A DNA stretch of 64,000 bases from Diplosphaera chodatii (taxonomy: Eukaryota > Chlorophyta > Trebouxiophyceae > Prasiolales > Stichococcaceae): NCBI GenBank assembly GCA_032358165.1, contig JAALGY010000012.1:744001-808000 (forward strand), written 5' to 3'. The notes below the pieces were generated by a model, which was not told the origin of the DNA, did not search any database, and was given only the letters and a program-made list of their open reading frames with translations. A program made the translations under genes and the position numbers. Position 1 is the first letter of the stretch. Each line of letters starts with the position of its first letter. This document shows, in pieces, positions 34,217-45,300 of the stretch.

Positions 34217-37200
34217 TCAGCGGCGACAGAACGTCAGCAAGAGCTCTGTCCGGGTGTCGACACGTGCACGGCTGAGGGCCTGGACGGTGATTGACTGATC
34301 CAAGCTACCGCCGGCATGCCGCTCACCACCAAGGGCCTCACAGTCCAGCGGACAGCCTGCGCTGATGACGTACTCTGGCTGCGACACTGCACTAGCTGAG
34401 GGCTGACTTTGCTCGCTTCCACGCTGGAACTGACTGAGGACCTGCATGGCCCATGTACGCTGCGTCATTCGTCAACATAGAACCTGCCACATGTAGCACA
34501 CCAGGTGCGCAGTACAGTCTTCGGCAACCGTGACGAAGCCGTCGTACCTGAAGAAGGTGGCCGATGGTGGTGTTGCCTGGGCAGCTGAGATGCGGAGCAC
34601 TGAGCGGCTGCAACCCTGTGCTTGATTCGGCGGGCTGCAGCTGCAGGGCCACGCGTGTCTCAGGCGGCTCGGCTGCCTGCAGTGCACCACTGGTTTTGCA
34701 AGATAGCCATGTCTGCTATACAGGGACATCGGCGATGCAGCAAAACTTGAGGCACCACAGCGGCAACTCAGTGACACAGCGTTGCACCTGCACTGCTGAT
34801 GACATCTGCTCTGCCAGGGCTGCAGTCGCCTGCGGGCTGAGGGCTGGGACCTGGATCACCCCACTGCCTGCACTCCACCACGAAGCTTATTACTTCATGC
34901 GATGCAGGCGGCAGTACACGGGCTGTGTATGCCTCCAGAATAGCCGTGCAAGGTGCAGTGCCCGATCACTGTCAAGATGCACCTCTAGCTGGAGGGAGTG
35001 GTGAAACGGGCGGCATCAGCTGCACGGGCTCGCTTGGCACATCAGCTGCAGGCATCGCTTCGAGCTTCGTGTCGTCTGCAGCTGTGTCGACAGCCGTGGC
35101 GGCGACTGGAGCCGCAGCTGCACTGGCTGTCGCTGCGGAATTTGCAGCGGCTGCTGCTGCCGCGGCAGCTGCAGCCGCAGACTTCCCACCGCCTGCTGCT
35201 CTGCTGGCCGACACCGCAGCCGCCTCTGAGCTCATTGCCGCCAGCGACTTGTGCTTTCGCTTCTTCCCACTGCTGCCTGCAGAGCAAAAGGAGCTAGTCG
35301 GCAGACAAGCAACGCCCTCCTTCTGCTCCGTACATGGGCAGGACAGCTGCCAGCTAAGGAATCATCGATGCAATGATGCTGACGATGTTCAGAAGTAGCC
35401 CTGGTTGTGCTACAGAAAGAGAGGGCTGACCTGGTGGTCCGGCACTGCCAGGGCGAGGAATCTGCATCGTTACCGGCTTGCCGTTGGGCAGCGCGCCAGC
35501 TGACGCGGGTCTCTGCGGCGGCTGCTGTGCGGCATGTTGCTGCGGGTTCTGCAACACGAGTGCTGGCCTGTTGTGCTGCAGAACGACAGAACTGTCCCCA
35601 TGTAGCACATGCACGCCTCTAGCTTGATGTCGACAAGGCGACATCCCTGCGACTGTCACCTGTGCTGGCAAGTCTGCAACTGGTGCAGAGTGTTGAGGCG
35701 CAGCCAAGGTAGCCGAGACTGGAGCCATGCTGCCGCCACCTGCAGCACCTGCGGGCGTCAAGGCTGTGGCCGGCGGCGGCAACACCTCCTGCATATTTGG
35801 CAACAGTTGACTGTCTAAGAAACCCACCTCCAAAACGTCTAATGAGCATGGCTTGTTGCATACTCTGTGTGACGCACCTCCGGTGCTGATACTGGCTGCT
35901 GCGCGTCTGCCTTCACACGCTGCGCAGCCTTGGGCAGCAGCGTCGGCAGCATGCCCAGGCCAGACTGCAGCAGCGGCACACGGGGCGGCTGGGGGTTGGC
36001 GGCTGTCTTCTGGCCCCGCTGGTTTTTCTGCCACTTTGCTGGTGGCAGCTCGCCTGCGAGCAATTCAGCGCCAGCTCCTGCTGCGGGCTGCACTGCAGTG
36101 CCGATGGCGACACCTGGAGGTGCCACAGCTCCGCCACCTGCCACAGGGGTGGCAAGTGCGCCGCCTGCAGGGCTGGCAAGGGCTGCTGCTCCGCTGCCTG
36201 CCGGCGGCAGCACTATTGGCACCGGCATGGCTGTGAGGGTCCACGGCAGCTTGGCTGCTGCGCTGCCGCCGCTGCTCCTGGCGCCGCCGCTGCGGGCGCT
36301 GCTGCCGCGGCCGCCAGAGGCGGTTCTGCCGAGGCCCCCAGCGCCAGCGCCGCGTCCGCGCGCCGCGACGGCTGCCTTGCGGGCCTCTGCATCCCGCCGA
36401 ATCTTGGCGCCCTCCTCAAACGCCTTCTCCATGATGTCAGCGCTGGCGTCGAAGATCTGCACAGTCCAGTTGACGAAGCTCCAAGTCGTGCAGATGTGCG
36501 AACATGGGCGCTGCAAGGCTAGATGTGTTGCGTAGCGCTGCAGCCCTTGGATTGCTGCAGTGCATCCACTGACCGTCAGACAAGATGTGCACGCAATCAC
36601 CCACCTGCTCTTCATACTTGCCGACATCATTGTACAGCACAGCGACCAGGTGGTCAAAGCGCGGATCAGGGCGGCAGTCACGTCGACTTTGCATGGGCTT
36701 GCGACACTGCGGGCACACATTCTCCCTGCAGAGGGGCCATGACACATTGGTCATAATATATGTGCAACATCAGCAGGCTTCGAGCTTGCATCTGCGCAGA
36801 TGCGTGCCCCACATGAAGCAAGAAGTCAGATGATGCGACAGGATAACGTACTTTGAGAGACGCAGCCACTTCTCGATGCAGACGGCGCAGAAGCGGTGCA
36901 TACACTGCGCGATCAGCCGTGCATCCTTGATGACGCCTGCAAGTGCAACCAGCGAGGCCATTGTTCTGATGGCAAGTGTCAAGACTCTCCCACTGTTCAG
37001 AGGCACAGCGGGACGCCTGAGGCGGCACAGCCTCACCTAGGCAGACAGGGCAGCGCGTCTCGTCGGCAAGGTCCTCCAGATTGATGTCAATCATGATGCT
37101 GCACGAGCAAAACTTGGGACAGCCTTAGCTGGGCACCCAACTGCATCAGCGGGTCATACTGGGTTTGGCCGTGCAGGAAAACTCCCTTGGGCTGCACTGT

Positions 37201-37289
37201 CAGACTCACTCGTCAGAAGGTGCTGCTGCATCGTGAGCTGCATCATGTGTGTCCCCCGCAGCCGCTTCTCCCGATGCAGGCTCCAGCAT
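34217..37289 (-). CDS. RING1/RNF2-type Polycomb E3 ubiquitin ligase (RING + RAWUL)
   Basis: Eleven exons, 642 residues: 37210-37289, 37037-37098, 36852-36936, 36605-36725, 35878-36456, 35660-35788, 35431-35575, 34983-35276, 34788-34867, 34548-34676, 34217-34441. The C3HC4 RING has Cys43, Cys46, Cys59, His61, Cys64, Cys67, Cys80, Cys83, followed by the RING1-specific stretch CRPDPRFDHLVAVLYNDVGKYEEQ (broken by no intron). A long Ala/Gly/Pro-rich low-complexity middle with a basic GKKRKHK and a poly-Ala run leads to a C-terminal ubiquitin-like RAWUL domain (VALQLQPAESS to ELLLTFCRR). This is the architecture of the catalytic subunit of PRC1, which monoubiquitinates histone H2A. Start: the only ATG after an in-frame stop (37289). 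A minor point is that the low-complexity middle is much longer than in animal RING1B. Confidence 0.9.
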
Positions 37290-37921
37290 GATGGCGCAGT
37301 ATTGTTAGGCAACCGTTTGTAAGGTCTCCACCTGCTGAGTCACGACAAGGTTGACAACATGATGTCCCAAGCGTGTGACTCTTGTGTATCACGCGCAGAC
37401 GACCAACGAAGTCAGCATTTGCCCGTCCACAGCCGCCCCTGGATACTGTGAAAACGTATATAGCAAGGCATACCTGCCGAACGTTGGAGCGCTATTGCTG
37501 CCGAAGGTCTGTGCTCATGTTTGCCATCCACATCTGCATGAGCCTAAGCCAGCTAATTCTGCTGCTGACGCCCACCAGGCCGGCTACCTGCGCTTCCACC
37601 GCTCAAGCGCCAAACGGATATCATTTGTGTCGAAGTCACTGCAAGTACAGCCTTGTTGCTACCAATGCTTCGTGCGGGACATCATCACGCAGTTGCCCGC
37701 TGCTGGCTACTGGCGACACTGTAGCACTGCTAGTCCTGCGCCACCGCAAAGTCAAGTGAGGGTGGTCCTTGTCAAATGTTGAACTGTGGTCGACAACAGA
37801 CACAGGTCCAGCTGCTAGCCAGTAGACACGACTTGTTCCGCTGTGTGCAGAAGGGACCAGCCGAGCGGTCCGCAAGCAGCGTGCAGGTGACTCACGCACT
37901 CGGCGGGGCAGCGGTGGCATC
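37290..37921. other. Intergenic region
   Basis: 632 bp. It should contain the RING1-like promoter. A plus-strand frame at 37375-37782 exists but shows no motif or splice support. I see no gene here. Confidence 0.4.
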
Positions 37922-38551
37922 ATGAGCATCCCTTTTGCAGGGACGCGAAGACTCACGAGGTCACATCGTCGTCTGCACCTCGCGGCTCGCGCCTTAGCGC
38001 CTTTGTCACATCCATCGATCACTTTCGAAGCGCTACCGTCTGATCTGTCGAGGGCCTCGCTGCCGCTCGCTGTCCGTCAGAGCGTGAGGGGCAGCTTAGT
38101 AGACAACATGTAAGTGCTCTGCCTGGGTACAAACCCTGCGTGGCGGTTTTACAGTTGTGGTCATGCACCTGTCATGCGGTCGAAGTGTCGTTGATAGAGA
38201 AGACAATCGTGTCTGGATCCTGACATCAGGCATTGATCATGGTGAGGCGCCACATGTGTAAGTGTGCTTGCTGCAGGGTTACTGGGCGGTTTGCATGGAT
38301 GGAGACGCTTCCACCCCTGCTCATTAGTGAGTAGCTTGGCTGTCCGCATCCTGTCACTTACACCAGACTCAGACTTTCCGTTGCATGTGCGCTTTGCTGC
38401 CGCACGCACATCATGTCATCAGTCGTGTTTGCATGCAGTCGCTGGCGCAATCGCAGCAATGGGCAGCCTACAGGGCCTCAGCCAGTGGGCCACCATGGGC
38501 AAGCCCAAAGCTGTGGGCGTGGACCCTTGGGATAGAGAGGTGCTGCTGTGA
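37922..38551 (+). CDS. Doubtful small gene with a presequence-like N-terminus
   Basis: An ATG at 37922 opens an Arg/Leu/Ser/His-rich, acid-poor leader (start MSIPFAGTRRLTRSHRRLHL), like an organelle-targeting presequence, up to a good donor at 38109 (AACAT|GTAAGT). A downstream stretch ending GKPKAVGVDPWDREVLL and TGA at 38551 is protein-like. It can be joined in frame only through an acceptor at about 38469 (GGGCAG|CCTACAG), which has a weak pyrimidine tract. The product would be about 95 residues. No family recognised; it could be non-coding. Confidence 0.25.
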
Positions 38552-39120
38552 ACAATGCTGCTCACCATCTTAGCACAGACCCTCTTGCTGGCTCGTGAAC
38601 CCCGATCAAAGTGCTGCATATAACATTGACAGGTAGAATGGCGGGATAGACAGTTGCGACGGAGACCAGACGACTTCACACCCGCATGGGGTGAACAAGC
38701 GAAGGTGAGACCCAGAAGCTGGCAGCTTTGCGGTGGATGATCTGCTGTTTTTGCCACTCTACACCTTACTCCATCCTGCATCAATGCCCCTATCAAGCAT
38801 TGAGCGATCGTGTGCACGTGCTGCAGCGGTAGCAGCTGCAAGGGGCGAGTCACAGCAGCATAGTACTGGCGCGGGGACAGGGGCAGCCGGGGTTATGCCA
38901 CACCATGTGACGCATGTCAGTGATGGGCATGAGATGGGCATGAGGGGACTGGCAACGGCGGACCAGCAGCAGCATTTGTTGCTGACCATCTTGTACATTG
39001 AGCTCATTTCGTAGTGGTTCGCAATACATCACAAAGTCTGCCAGGTGAAGCTCCTTGCAGACGATGTGCACACACCACAGAACACACCTCACATCCGCTA
39101 ATAGTTGCACATGTAACCTG
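38552..39120. other. Intergenic region
   Basis: 569 bp between the doubtful gene and the UPF3 stop codon. Short open frames on both strands lack motifs. Nothing supported. Confidence 0.45.
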
Positions 39121-41994
39121 TCACGGGGGCTCTGCATCCCCACCAGTTTTGGGTCTGCCCCGCTGCCTGCTGCCCTTTCTTGTGGCTGCCTGCGGGGCAG
39201 CTGGCTCTGCTGCCGCCGGCGCGCCCTGCACCCCAGGCGCGGGCGTGGCTTCCCGCCCTGAGGCTGTGCCACGGCCCCTGTTGCGTCGGCTGCTGGCGCC
39301 TGCTGCGGCTGATGCCGAGGACTCTGCGTCCCCGCTGCCCCCGACCGCTTCTGTTGTTCGCGTCAATATTGTGGGAGGTGTGGCGGTTGCCAAGTCCGCT
39401 GGGGTCTCTGCAGGCGCTGCAGCCTGCTTGCCACCTTGCCGATGGCCACGTCCGCGCTGCTGCCTTGCATGCTGCGGCGACCTAGGCTCCTGCTGTGGCT
39501 GCTGCTGCTGCTGTTCCTGCAGGGTGGCAGGATGCTGCTGCTTCTGGGTGTTCTTGGCTTGCTTTTTGTCCTTTTGAGACGATGCTGACTGCTGTTGTGC
39601 TCGCTTCCCGCGGTCTGCTGTGCCCGTATTGGCAGGCGCCTGTGCAGCTGCGGCTGCAGCCTTGGCTCTGGCAGCTGACGCTGGGGCTGAGGCTGTCCCT
39701 GATGCAATAGCAATGTCGTCTGCCGCAGCGCTGCCACTTCCTCCATCCTGCTGCCGGGCGGCGCGCGGCACAAAGGCACCGAAGCCAGGGCGCACCTTGG
39801 GCTCCTTGGCTGGCGCATCCCTCTTCTTGAGCTGTTCACGAGTATCAGCAACAGTCAGGTAGCAAGTGGACATCCGAGTGCCGTTTGCACCACAACCGTC
39901 CACCCTCAGCATGCAGGAGAGGTAGAGTGCGCACGCCAGCCACAAACTGCGGGCAAGTGCTGTCACTTAGCACCAGCCCTGCAGCTGCCTTCAACATGTT
40001 AGTGGGGAATGCCAACCTTGGGAGGCGGCTTGGCGTCGCCATCGGCGGCGGCGCTGTCTGCGGGGCCTGCCGGCGGCTCGGTGTCCAGCCGCAGGCTGCC
40101 CAGCGCCCACAGGGCCGCCTCCTTTGCTGCCTGCACGATGTTCAGTTGCTACCTCATCACGCAAATTGAAGCATGGACGACTTGGATGTCTGAGCTATGA
40201 AAGTACCACTGTGTATGCCGAGGCGAGTGCTTGAGGGCATCGTAGGTCTTGCAATGGTGCCGCACACCTGGGCAGAGTCGGAGGCAGTCGCTGCTGTGCT
40301 GCCCTTTGCATTGCTGCTGGAGCTGCGCTGACCCGCTGCCTGGCTGCCGGCAGCTGCTCGACTCGCTGCCTTGCTCTGCATCGGCTCAGTTCCAATATTA
40401 GAACAACGTTGCTGCAAGATAGCACCATGCAAAGAGGTCAGCGGCTGCTAGAAAGCGGTCGTCACACATTTGCCACATTCTGTACCCCGCATGCCGAGCC
40501 CACCTGCTTCCGGCTGCCGCCGTCACCCTCTCCTGCCTCTGAGATGCTGGCCAGCGCGCTGCCGACCAGGCTGCGGCCGCTGGCACCCCCTTTCCGAGGC
40601 TGTGCCTTCCTGCGCTCCCGCTCCTGTGACAGGCATGCCTGAGAGAGATCAGGTTGTGTGGCTAGCTGTCCATCTGCCCATGTGCCTCTCCATCGAGCTG
40701 CTGGTGGCGCGCAACTTGGCTGCTGACAGGCCCCTGCCTGCGGGCAGTGTGGCGCATACATGCAATGATTGATTTGCGCATGGATCTGCTGCATGCAGGT
40801 GAAGAGGGAAGCACACCTTGGGCACGCTCTTCTCCTGGAGATAGGCCATGAGCGGTGTGATGATGCGGACGACCTCGCCGTCCCCTGCTCCTGCAGTTGC
40901 AACGGGCAATAACATGCTGCAAAGTGCAGCAGCAGCCAGTGGCGAGCGCATGGCAGTTGCACGAATGGGAGACAGCAGTTTGCAGCGTTCGCCCTGAAGA
41001 CATGTTGAATATATTGGGAAAGCACATCTGCGCGATGCAGGTGCCGTGCGTGATGCAGTGCAAAGCCATGTGAGCGACTCGCCTGCCTCAAGTCTCTGGT
41101 CCAGCTGCTGCTCAGCGGTGGGTAGCGCATCCGGCTGCTTCTCAAGCTCCTCGAGGAAGGCCTTGTATGCAGAATCTGCGCATGGGCAACCCATTGCATC
41201 AGCAGGATACAGTTTTCGAGATATTAGCTCGCCTTGAATTGTGTGAGTGACGTAGAGTGGAGTCCTGCAGATAGCATGCCATCGGGTGCGATCAACTATG
41301 AAAGTAGCCTCAAGGGCTAGATATCAAGTGTACATGGTACAATGCCTGCAGAAGCAAGCGCAGATTGCCAGCCACAACCGCTTGCCACTCTTAAGCCAAT
41401 GACCCCAGCAGTCGCCAGGGGCACGAGGATCAACAGCTCCCGCCGGGCATTCTGGCTGCATGCACCGTCCTGTGATGCGGTCTCAGTACCTCACCCTTCT
41501 CGATGGTGCCCTCCCGTGGGTCGCGTTTGACGCGGCCCCGCGGCACCCGCTGGAATGGCGCATACTCAACGCTGCACGGCTGCTGCTTGCCCCGGGCGTC
41601 AGCGAAGGTGGCTCCCTCGAACGCGGCTTTGAAGTCCAGCACGTCGCTGGCCGCCCTGAAGTTCAGGTATGCGGTTGACGCCCGTGTTGTCTTCTGCCTG
41701 CGGCGCAGAGTGGGAAGCCAACGCTTACAGAGCACGAAGAGTTGATGCAGTATTTCATGCACATATAGACTGCTGCTGATTGCGCCGAGGGGATGCACGA
41801 TACAGGTGCTGGCACAAGTGCTGATGCGGCATGATGCAGCCTTCGCACCCAACTTTCCCTCGGGCAAAGCTGAACCAGCTGTAGCGGTCGGCAAATTCCT
41901 TGTCGAATGCCGCCTTGCAGTCCGCCTCCTGCAGCAAGGGCGGCAGCTGGCGTATGACCACCTTTGTGAAGTCGCGCATGGACTGGGACCCCAT
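39121..41994 (-). CDS. UPF3: UPF3 regulator of nonsense-mediated mRNA decay
   Basis: Eight exons, 531 residues: 41854-41994, 41495-41693, 41083-41175, 40817-40890, 40504-40623, 40268-40411, 40017-40130, 39121-39831. The N-terminal Smg4/UPF3 domain is clear: TKVVIRQLPPLLQEADCKAA (RNP2-like strand), YSWFSFARGK, STAYLNFRAASDVLDFKAAF, VEYAPFQRVPRGRVKRDPREGTIE and AYKAFLEEL. This RRM-like fold binds UPF2 and bridges it to the exon junction complex. The rest is low complexity: an Ala/Ser/Lys-rich middle, a Gln-rich run and a basic Arg/Gly C-terminus that could bind RNA or the junction complex. I cannot identify the classic exon-junction-complex motif. The intron after 41083 has a GC donor (G|GCGAGT), fixed by phase. 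Starts only 361 bp from the divergent NOC3 gene. Confidence 0.92.
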
Positions 41995-42355
41995 GGTTGC
42001 ACCTTATGTCAGCTAGCAGCTTGAAAACATGCTGGACCTCGCAGCTCCTCCGATCATGCAACCAAAGCCGAAAGCAGCACAGTGTGCGTTGACAGCATCG
42101 ATCGCGAAGACATCTACCAGAGATGAGCATTCTTGGATGTGGCCGAGTGGGGCAAGGCATCAAGGAGCAAGGACGGCAGCAGTCAAAATCGGCACTCAAA
42201 GTCTCATTGCACGCACTTGCTCTTGACAAGGGTCAAGATTCAGTGTGTGACCCGTTCTCGACCAAGTCCTTCCACAATGTGCAACGTGAATGCATGCATG
42301 CGCATCTGTAGCAGCCGCGTGGTCTCCGCTCCGCTTTAAGACCGAAGACTGCAGC
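41995..42355. promoter_or_regulatory. Compact divergent upstream region of UPF3 and NOC3
   Basis: 361 bp between two divergent start codons, so both promoters and 5' UTRs must share it. No TATA-like box or repeated element stands out by eye. Confidence 0.4.
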
Positions 42356-45300
42356 ATGGTGAAGGCACTGAAGTCTGTAGCATTGGCCAAGAAGGGAAAG
42401 ACTTCTGGCGGCAAACGGCCACGGCAGCAGCCCAGAGCTGGCGGCGGCGGCGGCGGCGACCGCAGGGGTGCACCTAAACCTGCGGGAGGCTCAGCCAAGC
42501 GGCAGAAGTTGCAGGTAGGCGCTCCTGTCGTCTGTTTCAGCTGTGTTACTTGGCAGCGTTGCGGCTGACAGCATGTCAACTGCAGAACCATTCTAAGCCA
42601 GCGGCTGCTCTCGCAGAACGGCGTGCAGCACCCTTACAAGCAGCCGAAGCGGAAGCAAAAGCCAGCGGAGCAGGCAGCGGACGACGAGGAGGACAGCGAA
42701 GACGAGGAGGTGGACGAGGATGATCTGGACTTTGTGCGGCGCCTGGGCGCCCCGGCAGCCGCCTTCCTGTCCTCCCTGGACGCCACGGAGGCTGTCAAGT
42801 GCGCCACCAGCAACATGGCGCGTTTGCAGGACGCCTACAGGGCATGTTTCATTTGCTGTCCCTGGTGGATTCGCAACACAGACTGCCTCTGCGCATAGGC
42901 CGGGGCATGTGCCGCCCAAGCAGCCGCCCAAGCAGAAACCAGCGGTGCAGCAGCAGCAGCAGAAGCAGCATGAGTCGGATGACGAGGGCCACGAGAGTGC
43001 ATATGAGCAGCGCCTGCAGCAGAGGTGCAGACACCATGCCCAGTCTGCCGGTGCAAACCAGCAGGAATTTGACCAGGCAATGCGCTGACCTGATCAAGTC
43101 AGTGCCTGCTCGCCCGTCGCAAAGAGAAGGTGCAGGCAGCTGGTACTATTGCATTGCAGGCAGCCAGAACAGCAGCAGGACGAAGTCGTGCCGCGGCTTC
43201 CCGTGAAAGGACCGGATGGCGCGCTGATGTATGAGCGAACAACCAGACGTCCACATATACCAGCCGCAGTGCGTTTGGCTGCGAGCCCAGCCATGCCAAG
43301 CAGCATGCTTAGAGCATGCATGCTGAAGCTCAACTCGACTGTGTATTGCACATTCAATCCAAGATATGTCTGCAGCACCTCGCGCGTCTACTGTGCATGA
43401 CCCGCGCATGAGTAGGTCACGAGGGTGGAGGGCGTCGTGGTCGAGGAGGCCTCAGAGGACGAGGAACAGGAGCCCTCGGATGCGGATGAACCTGCCGCTG
43501 CACCGCCTGCCACACCGGCTCCACCGCACGGAGCTCTGCAAGCAGCTGCCCCAGCCGCCGCGCCCAGTGCAACTGCACCGAACTTTGAGGCCGACCTGCA
43601 GGTGTGCCAGGGGAGTCCTGCTGGCATGACGTGAGACCACCTAACAGCATTTAAGCAGCGCCACAGCTACCCGGAAGTCCGCTCAGCATCTGACATGGAG
43701 AACACCTGCACAACATGGTCTTTTGGGCCGCTGCGCAGGAGTTTCAGGACGCTGAGGAACGACGCGAGGACCTCAAGCAGCAGATGGCGGTCGCCTGCAG
43801 CCAGCTGCTGCGAGACCCCGAGGCGCACCCCAAGAACCTGCGCGCCCTGCTGGCGCTCACGGTCGACAGAGACACCGAGGTGACCCCGATGCGGAGCTGT
43901 GACAACCCGAGTCAGCTACCCACAGCGGAATACTGCTCCCATTTGCTTGTCGTAGTGCGTGGCAGCTCACCAGGAGAAGGAGCTCCGCTCCTACCATGCA
44001 GAAGCTGATGCAGACTGACCAGGCGGCATAATCAGCACAACTACTACCCCCTGCCATACAGCGGCTGCAAGCGCTGATCTGCAAGCAGTGCTTCGTGGAC
44101 TGTACAGATCGTGCGGCTGGCAATGCTGTCGCTGCTGGCGGTCTTCCGGGACGTGCTGCCGGGCTACCGCATCCGGCTGCCCACTGAGAAGGAGCTGGCG
44201 ATGCCCGTCAGCAAGGACGTCAAGCGCACGCGCGACTACGAGGCCATGCTGCTACGTCTGTACGAGGTGCGGCTGTGCACCTGTACTCTTGATGTACCAC
44301 GCCAGAGCTCAACGGAGCGTCCGTGCTCCAGCGGTCTGCAATGTGAGTCGATCACCTGCGAACTTGACTGCAGGCATACGTACGTCAACTGACGAAAGCA
44401 GCGGCAGGTGCCAAGGGCAGCGCTGCTGGAGGCGCCACAGCAGCCATGGGCCAGATAGCGATGCACTGCATGCAGGTCATCATCACGCTTAGTTCGTCCA
44501 GATGTCTATGGCTGCATCTCCTGCTACAGCATGCAAGGCGTGCTGCCATGTGATGCCAGCATGTGTTCGACCCTGCAGGGGCTGCTGTCAGCACGGCCAG
44601 ACTTCAACTGCGCCTCTGAGCTGCTTCAGGCGGTCGTCCCTGCTATGGTGCACAGGTGCGCTGCGTGAAATGTGTTCAGGTAGGCTCGTATATGCTGTCA
44701 GCGCACATCTGCAAGACCTCAAGCTACGCAGGACTTGGGAATAAAAACCCTATTGCCCATGCAGGGACACAGCGGTGGCCGCGGCAGCATGCAAGGCAGT
44801 GGCGGCAGTGGTGGCGGCCGACACAGGCGGCGAGACGCTGCTGGAGGTGGTGCAGCTGGTGGCGGACCTGGTGAAGCGCCACGACTGCCGCTGCAAGCCC
44901 GAGGTGGGGTCCTGCCTCACATCCAGTCAACTTTCTAGGCCAGCGTCAGCACATCTGATACATGGTCTTCCTGTCAGAAGGTCCCGTGCTGATGAGGAAG
45001 CAAAAACGGCAACAGCACACCGGCGTCCTGCCAGGTGCTGTCGTGCCTGTACGGCATGGACATCCGTGACGCGGAGCTGGCCTCCCTGGAGCGGAAGCGC
45101 GGCGGCAAGGCTAAGAAGCGCAAGAAGAAGGCCGACGACGAGGTGGCCAGCTCCTTCAGGGAGGCCGACGCAGGTGCACCTGGGCAGCTGGTTCCCTTCA
45201 GCGCACGCTATCCCACTGCCGGCTGTCTGCAGCCAGCAGCTTTGAAGTCGCATTCTACAGTGAACCGTGTGGAGCGCCTGCTGCCTGTCAGTCCTGGTCG

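Noticed and set aside
39055..39862. Long plus-strand frames opposite the UPF3 last exon, Cys/Trp/Leu-rich
   Set aside because: Antisense shadows of the Gln/Ala/Pro-rich UPF3 tail, with improbable composition.
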